From NCBI GenBank assembly GCA_035048495.1, contig CM068547.1, positions 29,395,913-29,459,912 on the forward strand: DNA of 64,000 nt. The letters run 5' to 3'. The DNA is from Euptelea pleiosperma (taxonomy: Eukaryota; Streptophyta; Magnoliopsida; Ranunculales; Eupteleaceae). The notes under the pieces are model-generated. The model did no database searches. It was not told where the DNA came from and was given only the letters and a program-made list of their open reading frames with translations. A program made the position numbers and the translations under genes. Positions within the stretch are counted from its first letter, which is position 1, and every line of letters starts with the position of its first letter. Shown here piece after piece: positions 27,130-39,707 of the stretch.

Positions 27130-27640
27130 AACCTTCCTACTGTGAGGAGGTAGCTTGTTTTAATGAATTAAAGTATGGTACACTTGCATTACTCAAGAAA
27201 GCTGAAGATAGTGAAAACTACTAGAAGAACAGGAAAATCAAGGAGAAGCATTGAAGATCCAACCCTGATCACACTATAGGAAAGGTAATAGACTTAGAGA
27301 CCATTGGTTAGATTAATAAAACTCATTAATTTTATCACTGAGCAATTTTTTTTAGCACGAAGTGAATCAATTGTGAAATCAAAAATTTCTGACCAAATAC
27401 TGGCTTGGCCGATCGATCGGACACCAAAAAGTTTGGTATAGCTATTTTGTCTGCCAATCGATCTAAAGTTTCAAAGACATAACCGGTCTATCGGACTGTC
27501 ATATCGATCGATTGGACCGCGCAAGTTTTGAAAATCTATTTTTGGTTTTTAATTCAACTTCTTTCCATGCTAGAACTCTTTAGACTTTAGTGTATATAAG
27601 GTTTAGAATTTTATGTTGCCTAATTCCTTATGACAAAACA
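27130..27640 (+). repeat. LTR relic with GATCGATTGG motifs
   Basis: Motifs such as CCAATCGAT and GATCGATTGGAC at 27400-27520 are followed by TATATAAG at 27593-27600, 77 bp after the last motif. This is the same U3 layout as in the better preserved LTRs. The ends are unclear. Confidence 0.5.
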
Positions 27641-28560
27641 TGTGTATGTAACATTTCTAGTGTGTGGGTACTTAGGAGTCGATTGGTTGAGTATGATTTC
27701 ATCACTAAAGACTGCTAAAAGACTGCTTGAAAGAAGATCAGAAGAGTGATAAATGAGAATAGTCAAAGTTTCAATTGATCGATTCATCATTAGGTTAGTA
27801 AGTGACTTAGAAACCCCTAGAAATATGTGCTAGAACCCTTAAAACATTGACAACTAAGTTATTATTGTAAGGAAGGGTTTTCAAGGACTTGTAAGGGTAT
27901 TTACCCCTAAATTGGAGAGTCCAATCAATTGGGTTACCCATTCCAATTGATTGGACTTGCCCCCAATTGATTGGACTTGCTCAAATAGAACCAAAATCAC
28001 TTTGGCTGATGCCCAATTGATTGGACCAACACAAGAATTGCTTTTTAAGTTTTGAAAGTGTCTATTTTGCACTCCAATACTTTTTATTTCATTAGGACTC
28101 TTGCTTCGCTATAAATATAACCATCTTAAGAGAGAACCTAGTCCTCTCTAAGCATAGAAGAAGCCTTAGGTGTCCAAAAGCCTCCATTATTGATTCAAGC
28201 TTAAGTTTTGCTCTTGGATGCTCTAGATCATTTGATACAAATTTCTTCCTTTTGATCCTGAGTGAATGAGAGTGTTGATCTCTTTATAGTTAAATCTCTT
28301 TCTTCCATAGAGGATTAAACACATTAATTTATTTTATTACCTTCTTTGTTTGTTACCCCACCCTGTGGATTCGGTGTGAACTCATGTGTAGATCGAGTTG
28401 ACTGTGATTCGATATGCTTCAGGATCGAATTCAAAATCAAACCCTATAGGAATTGTGTATGGTTCGAAGCATAAATATATAAGGCGACTTGGTAAATCAG
28501 TAGTTGGAGCTTGTGTGGAGTCGGATTCAGTTGTGAACCATGGCGTGGGTAACAATATGT
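27640..28560 (+). repeat. Degenerate LTR of the same broad family
   Basis: It contains GTAAGTGACTTAG, CCAATTGATTGG-type motifs at 27920-28025 and TATAAATA at 28110-28117 (85 bp gap). A GTTCGAAGC-type region follows. Internal sequence and a polypurine tract lie downstream, so it may be the 5' LTR of the element whose 3' LTR starts at 29121. Confidence 0.5.
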
Positions 28561-29120
28561 ATCTCTATTTAGTTCTGTATTGCTTTCTTTGTACCAGAGT
28601 ACTAAACCAGTTTGTATTTAGACTATATTGAATGTTTATATTTGTTATCTTTATACATGTACGCTATCTGTTCTAATTGCTATATTTTGTGCATCCTAAA
28701 CATTATTTTTATGTATTTTCTTTACCTTTGTCATTCTGTAACAAAAAGGGAAAGAGAAAATTAAATAGATAAATAGGTAGATATATGAGATAGGAGGAGA
28801 AATTGTTCTCCATGAAATATACTAATATTTGAATTTATCCTACTATATCATCTAGCAAATGCTTTACGATATGCATGCAAATATATTATATCACTTACTA
28901 CGCCTGTACTTCATTATTTTTTATTTATTCCAATGATACCGTTGGTATTAGTTGTTAGTACATGTACGGAAAATAGGACAAGCTAAAATATCTTTTGTAT
29001 GTTTGTCTTCTTCGAGTGTGAGATAGTGAGCGAATCATGTCAAGGGTTGGGATTGTAATTTTATATTTTGTTTACTCTTTATGTGCATGTTTTTGTTGCG
29101 GGAATTGCCAAAGGGGAGAT
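28561..29120 (+). other. Non-coding internal remnant of LTR element with polypurine tract
   Basis: No gag or pol text is recognisable. It ends in CCAAAGGGGAGAT directly before TGTAAGG, the usual polypurine tract next to a 3' LTR. Confidence 0.55.
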
Positions 29121-30520
29121 TGTAAGGAATATAACTATATTCTATTTAGATAAATTCTGTATAACAAAACATTGTTATAATCGAACCTAGGTTGTGATAG
29201 TTAAGGCCGAGTGTGTTAGTGGTTTCACCACTCCTGATTGCCTGAAGACTACAAGATGAAGCTTGAAGAGTCAGAAGATTGAAGATTGATTCATCTAAAT
29301 ATTTAAATTCGTCCGATTAATCGCTCACAAATATAAGTTGGTAAGTAACTTAGATACCTTAGGGATTGGAGATTTAGTAATGATATTCACCCAAAACTAA
29401 GTCATGTAGCAATGGTATCTAATTCAAGGCCTAAGGGTCTTAAGAAGTTGAATTTGTGGGTGTCCAATGGATCGGAGTAAGGCCAATCAATTGGACATGA
29501 AAGGCCAATTGATTGGACAGAGTCCGATCGATTAGACCTGCAAGTCAATCGATTGGAAATATTCCAAAAAAAATTTTAAATAGAGCCCAATCGATTGGAC
29601 TTGCGAGGGAACGACTTTTCCAATCCGGAAGAGTCCTAACTGCACCAAAGTACTTGGTAAAATCTTTATATTTACTTGCCTCTCTATATAAAGGAACCGT
29701 AAGGTTGTAAAACCTAACTCAATACTCAGATAGAATAATTTCTCCAAGTTCCAAGCTTAGAATTCTTTATCACTTAGAAAATCATCTTTGAGAGAAAAGC
29801 CAAAAAGAGAAAATACCCAGGTAATTCACTTTATTCTTTACGAGTTTCTATTCCTTCATGATAATAGCTTGATCAAACTCCATTTAGGTAAACCTTCTTA
29901 TCATTAACTTAGATGCTAGAGTAGACCATACAATTGAGAACTCAAATTCTGTTTGAGGGTGTGTTTGAGGAATCGCGGCTGGACTAGACTGTTTAAATAA
30001 GATCGGGGCTGGACCCATTCAAGGATAGGTTTGGGGATGTACCAAACTGAACACTGTTGAAGGGATCGCATTAGAAGGGCTCTTATGGATTCGTGCATGG
30101 CAGTCAGAGGGTGTTGATGCACCGCTAATTGGCTCGAGGGATGGACTTGGGTTGTGAGTAACGGTATTGCATGGATAAACTTATGTACTCATTTAACTTT
30201 TTGTCAGTGATACTTCATCGGTTGGAGGTGGTCCTGTGGTTTTTCCTTGAAAAAATTTTTCACGTAAAAACTCATGTGTTGTGGTTGATTTATTTATTTT
30301 CGCACTCTTACTTACATTAAATCAAACGACCCAAAGACAATATATCAGAGATATATTAGTTCTGATTCAGTTGAGACAATCATCTGTTAAAATCAATCAA
30401 CACTTTTTAGGATTGCTCTAATATGCGATTAGATTATACCTAACTAGATCAGTAATCTAAATAGGCTGCTTAATTACTTCGATAATTTTAAATACCAATT
30501 CAACCCTCTTCTAGGTATCA
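29121..30520 (+). repeat. LTR (3') of the TGTAAGGAATAT family
   Basis: It starts TGTAAGGAATATAAC and ends CTTCTAGGTATCA. CCAATCGATTGG-type motifs at 29465-29598 lie 96 bp upstream of TATATAAAGG at 29695. The region around 30180-30300 matches 36230-36310, including a CACGTAAAAA-like tract. It sits in intron 6 of the CHY1 pseudogene. Confidence 0.75.
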
Positions 30521-31500
30521 GGATTGATTGGGAGAAGAACTTTCAAGCCCAAATCGGTCAAAGTTGGTTAAAAACTCACCCTCTCTCAATGTGGCAAATT
30601 TCATCCTTTAAGCATGTTGTAATGTGGCAAACAGAAGTGCATGTTATTTTTACTTTTATATTGTGTTATTTCATAGGAGATAAATACAATAATTGTTAAT
30701 GTATGGGCATGAGGTGGGCAACACATTGTACAAGTGACCAATCAAAAGAGCTATTTACCAAATAAATTACCTAGATTGTCCATGACAACCCTTTAGATGG
30801 CAGGAAAGAACCTTGAGTATAAAGAACATTTTTAAACTAAGTGATCGTAATTATAGAGAATTTTGTGCAAAAAATTGAAGACAACCTACAATGATGAATA
30901 TAATGGTTTGCCTAAAAAATGATGTATTTAATAGTAATAGCAGCAGTAGATGACTAATTGATAGGAATTAGTGAATAGAAGTCATAGTGAAAGGTGAAAG
31001 ACAAGAAGAGAATTAGTTTAAAAAATAAGAGAGAATAAATATTTTATAATGATGCCCAATTTTATTTTGAGAAGTTAAAATTTGGAAACGATGCTATTCA
31101 AAATTAAAAGGGTACCATCTTATACACATAACAAAATCCTTTTAACTTTTCTATGGGTTGTGTAGATTGTGTTACTGTGATAGGGGTCCCAAATATAATC
31201 TCCAACACAATTGATATTCTCACAAATAATTTTTTGGTTGTTTACTAATAAGCAACTTGAAATATTTTCTTTATCAGAAAAAGAAATAGAATTTCATGAT
31301 TTATATATCTAGTAGAGTGTGTCTCAATTTATATATGAATATCATAAGCAAACAATTAGAAGCAAAGTCTTCGTCTATAATATTTTCTACTATGAAAGAA
31401 TGAGTACAACTATTGCAAAAATAAAATTGTCCAACCAAATAAGAAATAACTACTAGAAGCAAAATTTTATGGCAATATTTAATTAAATGTGAGAGAGAAG
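30521..31500. other. Intron of CHY1 pseudogene, AT-rich
   Basis: No gene or defined repeat was recognised between the LTR and exon 6. Confidence 0.5.
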
Positions 31501-32739
31501 TACAGCATTCTCAGTGATGACTTGGAACCTCCCATGCATGGATATTCCGGCACCACCTCCCATAACAAGTCCATTAATAAGTGAGACCTTCAAACATACT
31601 TTTTCATTAGGACCAAAGCAACACAAGTAATGATAAATTAAATAAAATCTACGTTAACTTAACAAGACAAATATATTAAACACAAGGCATCTTACCAATG
31701 GCTTCTCATATGTAGCTATTACATAATCTAAGATAAGTAGTTTCCGGTAATAATGTGTACCAAAACTCTAATGACCTGATGCATTCATTTAAATATGTTA
31801 AAAAGATCATAAAGTTATTTATTCTCACTAAAACATCAAATTATTGCCAAATTTTTACGTGATAAGAGCATATTTCTTCATTGTATGGAAGTTAGATATC
31901 TAAAATAACTAGATCCACTTAAATAATTTTTTTTTATTTTTAAATTTTAGTTTCACACAAATGTTGATAAGAACTATAAAAAAAAACTTTACCATCAATA
32001 GTAAAGTGGATGATAGTTGCAACATCATCACCAATACAAAATGCTCTTCCATTTTCCTATAAAGGAAAAGATGAGCATGTAAGTCTATTTATTGAAAAAC
32101 ATAAAGAATATCATTAATACAATTATTATTGATATATAATCATATTATAAAATTAAAATAAAGAATTTACTATTAATAAGCTTACCACAAATCAGTTTCT
32201 TCTTAATTAAGGGAATTCTTAAAAATTATGCAAGTGTTTGTTATCTATTTGTAAGAGTGACTATTTTTTTAATATGCAAAATGAAACAAAATAGAAAAGA
32301 GAATCTCAGTAATTCACATTTACCTTTTTATTTGCATAACTATAATTGGTTGTCAATATATGATGGAAAAATTTTTAATCTTAATCTTAGATAATCTTTT
32401 GCTAAAGTAAAAAAATGTACAATTTAAATTCTTAAAGTCCTTATAGGTCAAACTGTAAAAATAAATCTTTTGAGAAAAAAATATTTTACATTTAAAGACT
32501 TACATGCAAGAAATAGATAAAGGTAAGGGGGTATATTTGCAGTTAAAGATTATTTGATATAAAAAAAACTAACATATATCAAGGTATATTTTCATTTTTA
32601 ACAACGAAATTATTAAATCTGAGAAGTTCGAGTCGCATTTCTAGTTTTAGTCTATTTTTACCTTCAAAATCACCAACTTGATACTAGGTTCCTTCTCATA
32701 GGCCTTAAGCTTCTTCAATAATTGAGAAACCTAGAGAAA

Positions 32740-34330
32740 ATAAAAAATTTGTTAGATATATTAACTTTTCATTGATTATATAATTACATATTAAATTCGT
32801 AAGTTAATTATTAAATTTCCATCTTCAATACTTAATGTCCTAAAACTTTTGTACATTGCAATGAATTTTGTAAATTTTATTTTAAATTATGTTATTTTTC
32901 TATAGATTAATAAAAATATGGCAAAATCTATAACATATTTATTGAACTAAATTTTGAACCAAATAATGATGTCTTAATTATTAATTAGATATCTTTGGCG
33001 AAAAAACACATAGAAACACAGTTTAAAGTTAAAAAAAATATTAAATATATTAAAGTATGTATTTTCTCTTACTAAGGCTAGGGGGTCTCATCAACGCTAA
33101 CATCATTTTGTATTATAATATCCAAAAAAGAAATAATAGAAAAAATTAACTTGCAACATAAATATTTACCAACAAGAATGAACATATTAAGAGAAAGTAT
33201 GTTGTAATCTTTACCATTTTGTATTATCATTCTTGATTATCATCTATGGACCTTATGGTAACTATGCTCATTTTAAATATATATAATATTTTGTATAGTG
33301 AACTGAATTGCATTAATATTTTAGTATCGATATTCATATACTTTTCAAGTCAAACTTATATCCTACATTTCTAAATTAAAAATCACTTGACATAAATATT
33401 TGGATTTGTGAACTGATTATTAATGCACTATTGTTAAACGACAATTTAATTACAAAAAATATTTTTTTTACACAATAGACAATGATACATTCTTATTATT
33501 GATGATTTATTTGATGTTTAACTATATTTATATTTAATTATTTATTATTATCTAACATGTTTTATTTGACTACAAAAATGAGAGTTTTAATTATTATTGC
33601 CTACAAATTTTATATCTACATTTAAGACATGGATGTCATATGATTCATAACATATAATATTCCATAAGGTTTCGTTTGGTTCCATTGAGAAGGAAAACAT
33701 TATAAAGTCATAATTGTTATATTTTTAATTTTATGGTATATGTTTATAATTGGTTGTGAGCAGTTAGTTTGACTTGGAGAATTTCAAAAAAAAGTGTCTC
33801 CTGAATATTGATTAAAGACTATCAAAGACAAGTTGAAAATTTAAGAATCAAACTTGAAGGTCTGAGGAAGATCATCTCATAATAATTGGTAAGATTCTTA
33901 TTTAATTTGATGAAGTTTTATAACACTTTCGATCATTTTAGTTCATTTGAAAATCTATCTTGATGGGTGGCTGGTTGACCCATTTGACATATCGATTGGT
34001 CTCATAAAAATTGTTAGGAAAATTTTTCCTTTTACTAAAACATCACTAGAATTCTAGAGACTTCATAACACTAAGAGCATTTAGGTAAAATGATAACCAA
34101 ATGGTTGTTTAGATTAAAAAGACACAAAAGTACATTATTAGGTCTGCGTCGATGACATCTATAATCCACTACTAGCGGTATCTCTGAACAAGGGTGACAA
34201 GTGAAGTTTATCTGAATTATGTTGAATAATTATTTTTAAAAAGAGTTTACTTGTTTATTCAAATTAAATGTAATAATCCAATGAGTCATTTTTTAAACTT
34301 GTCATTGCATATGAAGCCCAAGTGAGAGAT
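32740..34330. other. Intron 2 of CHY1 pseudogene, AT-rich
   Basis: No coding region is seen. The right-hand part (about 34080-34330) is probably the 3' internal end of the copia element whose LTR begins at 34331. It ends in the polypurine-like CCCAAGTGAGAGAT. Confidence 0.45.
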
Positions 34331-34923
34331 TGTTGAAAAATTATTATTATTAATTTATGACCTTTTTACAAGCCCACTCAACTAATCTCATAAGTAAACG
34401 TATGTCATTGACGGTAGCGTCGGGCCTTCATGTGCCTACTTCCGGTCATGAATGGTTGTACCTGACCGGACCGATTTTATGTCTAACCAATTGGATTGTA
34501 TGTTTTTTAATTATAATGATGATATGTATTATGACATACATATGTGGTCTATGTGAGCCTAATATCTGTTATGATGGGTTGGTGGTGCACCAAATCATTA
34601 CTCTAGTAGTGGTATCCATCTAGGAGACTGATTCTCTTTGATGGGAGGAAAACTAGTCTCCACTCTCAGTAAATATATAGGTAGCAGTCCTCCACTCTCT
34701 ACACACACATCATTACTTGAGATCTAAAGGCTCCCATCACTAGATTGTAGGAGTGTGGGGGTAGAGCAACCTATATCAAGACATTCAACCATCTCCGAGG
34801 ATTAAACGATTACGAGTATATGATTTAAGTTACTAATATGGTTATTTTTTGTGCAATACGAATCCTAGATCTGTGTTGGTTTATGCTAATCATAAAGTTT
34901 ATTCTGCATTTAATATTCCAACA
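34331..34923 (+). repeat. Copia-type 3' LTR
   Basis: The LTR runs from TGTTGAAAA to ATTCCAACA, so the ends are TGTTG and CAACA. CCCAAGTGAGAGAT lies just before it. No primer-binding site follows, which fits a 3' LTR of a truncated element. The family differs from the neighbouring LTR at 34963. Confidence 0.75.
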
Positions 34924-34962
34924 AAGAAAACATGTCCATGTTTCATTAAGGATGGAATCTCT

Positions 34963-36528
34963 TGTAAGGAATATTTTCATATTCAATATTGACAAAGATT
35001 CTGTTTGACATAAAAACATTCTTGTAACCGTTCCTACGAGCACATGTGTAGCGTGAAGATGTCGTGGTATGCATACTTCGCCAATTACATGAAGACTACA
35101 AGACAAACAGCAAGAATCAGACGGTTGATGACAGGAGTCATTTGAGTAACTGTCGATTTGTCAGTTAACGATCGTGTACGCTCGATTAGGAAGGTATGTG
35201 ACTTAGTGGCCATAGGAGTTGATTAAAATGTATAAAATATAATGGTCAAACTGAGTCATTGGACAGACCCGAGTCAAAGTTAATTATATTGATTAGTGGA
35301 AAAGTCCAATCGATTGGACATAGTCCAATCGATTAGAGACACTGTGTAATCGATTGGAGACTACGAGGCAGAAACATATTTGAGTACAATCGATTGGAGA
35401 CTCTGTGAAATCGATTGGAGCCTTTGGGACAGAAATCTTTGAGTACAATCGATTGGAGATTCTGAGTAATCGATTGGAGCCTTCAGGATAGAAAATTATT
35501 TATGTCAAATCGATTGGAGAACCCTGTGCAATCGATTGGTGCTTTCGGAATAGAAAACTTATTGAGCCCAATTGATTGGACACTAATCCCCAATCGATTG
35601 GACCAAGTGTACAATCGATTGGACCTTGAACAAAATTGATTTTCTCAGATCCGAAATTCATTGTTCCATTATCCCACATTCCACATGACTTAGGGTCTTG
35701 GAATTCTATAAATAGAACCCTTATATGCCTTCTCTAAATACACATAGAGACACAGAGTGACTCAATCTTTAAAAGAGAAAAATAAATGCTATATTTATTA
35801 GAGTGTCCATTCGAAGAGCAAGAAGCTTGTTTTTATTCACATCTTGTGAGCTTATTCTCTTCTCGATCAAAGCCAAGAGCTTAATCTTTACTCAGCCTAG
35901 GTTTTCCACTTCTATATTCAATCTAGTAAGCCTGAGAGTACCAGTATGACTCAAACACCTTTTGAGCAACTTGGGGTTCAGGGTGGACTGAATCCTTCAC
36001 CTTCTGTAAAGGCGGGAGTGTTGAGAATTAAGATCGGAGGAGCTGGTTGAAGGTAGGTTTGGGGTGTACCAAACTGAACAAGCGGATAAGGCTTCCTAGC
36101 TAGAAGGGCACACGTGGATTCGTGGCGTTGATTCAGAGGACGTGGACACATCGACAGTGGGCCTTGGCTAAGGTTGGAAGCTATATTTGCAACGGTGTTG
36201 TGTAGGTAACCTTTGTTTCATTTAACTTTTCAGTTAGTGATACTTTCCATCTGTACGTGGTCCCGTGGCTTTTCCTTGGCTAAGGTTTTTACGTAAAAAT
36301 ATCTTGTCTTGTATGATTATTTGTATTCCGCAATCTATCCTGATTAGGTCAAATGACAAAAAGACAATATACCACGGAGGTATATTTGATTTGTGTCGGT
36401 TGTGATAATCCTTTTTTCTAACAACCAAGGCATGAGATTTTATCCCCTTATCATCGACCAGTAAAACTGTGTAGGTATTATTAATTTTAAATACCTAATC
36501 AACCCTCCCCCCCCCCTTCTAGGTATAT
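34963..36528 (+). repeat. Long LTR with an array of CAATCGATTGG motifs in U3
   Basis: It starts TGTAAGGAATATTTTC and ends near CTTCTAGGTAT. It matches the LTRs at 21982 (minus strand) and 29121. The motif array is at 35290-35640 and TATAAATA is at 35707-35714. No coding sequence follows and no matching LTR is adjacent, so it is probably a solo LTR. Confidence 0.75.
35290..35640 (+). repeat. Twelve-copy array of CCAATCGATTGG-like palindromes
   Basis: Twelve copies of nnAATCGATTGG or close variants lie in about 340 bp. Part of the array is a higher-order unit of about 60 bp holding two motifs each (GAGTACAATCGATTGGAGA, then a second motif, then a GGACAGAAA-type spacer). Each full copy pairs a CCAAT box with its inverse ATTGG. 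The array ends 84 bp before the TATA box. Confidence 0.85.
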
Positions 36529-37023
36529 TGAGTTAAAGAGAATGGACCGGTGGAATTTCATCTCTTTCACACATTATGCAGCTACTATATATTAATTTGT
36601 AATTAGATAAAGGTAAAAAATATTAGCTCAAAAACCATTTTATTTTAATAATTTCTAGATAAGCTTGTATTTGCAATTACTGATGTACAATAAACATGGC
36701 ATATAGAATCAATGAATTGCATAATTTCCATTCATAAAATACCTTAAAAATACAAAGATGACTGAATGCTAAAGAATAATCTATAATTTATTGTAATAAT
36801 CAATACTCCTTACCATTTTATAATCCAACGAATTCAATTTTTTAGTTCTATTTAATATTAGTGTCCTCGCACTTGAATTCTCTTCAATCAAAACCTGATA
36901 AAACATCGGCAAAGAAATTGGAATAAATCCAATTTAATATTACTGAAGATTGGAGGATAAAAGTAAATCTCTAGTCTAACCTGAAAATTGAAAAACAAAT
37001 AGAATGAATATTTAAAAAATTAA

Positions 37024-37088
37024 GGAAGAAGAAGAAGAAGAAGAAGAAGAAGAAGAAGAAGAAGAAGAAGAAGAAGAAGAAGAAGAAA
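37024..37088. repeat. (AAG)n microsatellite
   Basis: About 62 bp of AAG repeats lie in intron 1 of the CHY1 pseudogene. The poly-Leu frame on the minus strand is an artefact. Confidence 0.95.
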
Positions 37089-37139
37089 AGGTCTGCATAT
37101 GTGTCTGGATCTGTATAAGATAAATCCATATCTTATTTT

Positions 37140-37690
37140 ACACCCAGTGGTGAGACCCACATGGTGATCCCTTTGGACAATCCAATCACACAGTGAGTAG
37201 TCCATATCGTGGGTACCATCCTTATAAAAAATCAGTCCAATCCAATATTCCCAACCTAGGGAAGTTGACTTAAATTTTAAAAACTTGGACCATCTAATTA
37301 ATTAAACTATTACTTTAGGTCAACTTTTCAAATGGTTAGTAATGTCAGGATGGAACATTTTTTGTTATAATGATCATCATGGGAAACTCAATTATTGATG
37401 GATTGTCCAACACACTCTTCACATGACCCCTTTCCTATACCTGGTGGAGGGGTCACATAGAGATCAATATCCCAATTGTCCAATGCAAACTTACAGGAGG
37501 CCATCCTTAGAAATTCAGTTCATTCCACCTAATTATATGAAAAGTCGACCTAAATTTGAAAAGTTCAAACCAATTAATAAAATCATTATTTTAGATCAAC
37601 TTTTCATACAGATAGTTGTGTCAACATGGACTGATTTTCTATGATGATCATCGATCATTATGAAGATGACAACTCAACACGTGCATGGTT
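37140..37690. repeat. Two diverged tandem copies of a repeat of about 290 bp
   Basis: Copy 1 (37140-37400) and copy 2 (37430-37690) share the order: GACCCACA/GGTCACATA-type start, CATCCTTA, AGTTGAC-type tract, TTTAGGTCAACTTTTC-like tract, TGTCA, TGATCATC. They are not coding. Confidence 0.5.
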
Positions 37691-38669
37691 GGATTTTCAA
37701 AAATGATTTCCGTGTAGGCCCCACTACAGGAGTAAGAATTGGGAGTAGATTGAAGACATAATCTCCGTGTGTTATCGGATACAAACTATTGTTAGCTGGA
37801 ATAGTGTCAGAGCAACTAAAGCCCAAGCTACTACTAATCATCTATATAACAAGTGACAGTGGCTGTCTCCCCACTTATACCCCCTCTTATAGGCTTCAAT
37901 AAAGAAGGGCCGACATCTTATCTCCCAATTGAACAGTGTTTGAAACCAACAATTTTGAGGTGGAATGACACAGCCAACTTTGTGTTAATAACTAGATAAT
38001 GGAATTTTGTAGGGTATAAGGGCCCGTTGATTAAGCCTAATAAGCTGCGCATAAACCCAGTCAATTTATGAAGATGAGTTAAGGGTTAATTTTCTGTGAT
38101 GAATATCGTCACTAAAAAATGGACGGTTCAGACTATTTCAACTTGTAATCTACTTTTCATAAAGTTATGAATATCATAAAGAAAATAAAAAAAAATCAAC
38201 CCTTAATTCATCTGCATGTGTGCCCCACGACTATGTGTCATTTTATTAGTCACAAGAGCATAAATAACTTCCTAACCCTCTCTTTCTCAGTTTATAAAAA
38301 TCAAAACTAGTACCTGTTCAGTAGCAAAGGAGAAGGGAGAAGCCATGAAGATGCTATCTTGTACAAGTTGGGGGAAGTTTGAGAAAGTGGAACATCGAAT
38401 GTCTTGTGATCTACTCCTTTTATGTATGTAACTGTGGAAGTTAACACATGTTTTACACTATCTATAATGGCCACCTAGGCAACAATCATGGACACAAAAC
38501 AGCTAAACCATACAACCATTAATATTCCCTACTATTAAACTAGCTAGTGGGCCACCTATTGGTAATTTGGTACGGCATCATCTCACTGAACACGTGTGTA
38601 GGCACACCCCCCTACACGGGCTTCACAAGACGTTCACATTCAGATGTTGTCTAGCACGCCGATGCCCCT

Positions 38670-39002
38670 CATCAATGATGAGGGGCCATAATATGAGCTA
38701 CGTGTCACACTCTTAGAGACTACAGACCGTATGGATGTTTGGCCCATCTATCCCTAGGTGGAACTACATACGAAATATTAGCCTGATTAGTGACTTAAAA
38801 CCTTCCCAGTAGCCCAAATAAAACTTGAAATCCACCTTTGAAAATAAACTATATTGAAAATACTCTAATCCAACTGATTGAAATTATAAATCAGGTTGCA
38901 TTTTGGTATGTAAGTCCATCTAGGGATGTGCCAAACATCCATACATTCAGTGGTCTCTAAAAGTGTGCCACGTGGCTCATACTATGGTCCCTCATCAACA
39001 AC
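38670..39002. mobile_element. Foldback element with one G-box end
   Basis: The left arm runs CATCAATGATGAGGGGCCAT, then CTCTTAGAGAC, then CCGTATGGATGTTTGG. The right arm is its inverse and ends with GCCACGTGGCTC at 38967-38978 and a CCCTCATCAA tract. The left arm has a decayed G-box (CTACGTGTCA). It lies about 700 bp upstream of the SDR gene and about 320 bp upstream of the CHY1 pseudogene. Confidence 0.7.
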
Positions 39003-39416
39003 AATGAGGCCCATGCTACAATCACTCACGTGCAACTCAGGTGCCACCCCTAATATATAGATATGCCATTTTCACTTTTTCAGTGTAGCTAGGGGCCAAT
39101 CATAGCGACGAAACAATTAAACCATACTACTATTAATCCCCACTATTAAATTAGTGGCCAGTAGGTACGATAAAATATATATTGCACGAGTGGTTGATGT
39201 GAGTCCATCACTGAAAGTTTAGTTTCCCGCATTTTGTGTGCCAAAAAGTGTCCATCAAGAAAACTTTGATGATCATTTATGGGCAAGAACCGTTTCTAGA
39301 AAACTTTTCTTAGTTCTTAGAGCAAAGTGGTTCCACTAAACCACAAACGTTTGAAAGATCACCGCCCTCGTGCAAAATGTTGCAGACTGGGGTTTGAAAG
39401 ATCACCGCCCGCCTGC

Positions 39417-39642
<226 letters not shown>

Positions 39643-39707
39643 GAGTTCAACACTAAACCAGTGCAAATTAAAACATCGCATAAAAGCCGTCAACAAGAAC
39701 AGAGACC

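Larger units (their letters stand above)
24485..38346 (-). pseudogene. CHY1-type hydrolase, duplicated pseudogene keeping its introns
   Basis: Nine exons match the functional copy in order, length and phase: 38346-38314 (MASPFSFATEQ), 36894-36814, 32730-32662, 32056-31993, 31775-31696, 31587-31504, 26434-26350, 24920-24835 and 24605-24485. Lesions: Trp to TAG at 31770-31768; catalytic Glu to Lys in exon 7 (FAMPK); exon 7 acceptor AG changed to GG at 26436-26435; a 1-nt deletion in exon 9 (121 against 122 nt) and TAA at 24522-24520. The oxyanion loop reads AFCIGDDV instead of AFCAGGDV. Introns 2 and 6 have grown by LTR insertions. Exons beyond the ninth are not found; a LINE relic lies there. 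Confidence 0.93.

Noticed and set aside
35290..35640. CRISPR-like array of short repeats
   Set aside because: The repeats are 12-bp palindromes with spacers that are themselves repeated, inside a plant LTR; there are no cas genes and the setting is eukaryotic.
24485..38346. Functional second CHY1 gene
   Set aside because: Stops, a frameshift, a lost acceptor and loss of the catalytic Glu together rule it out.
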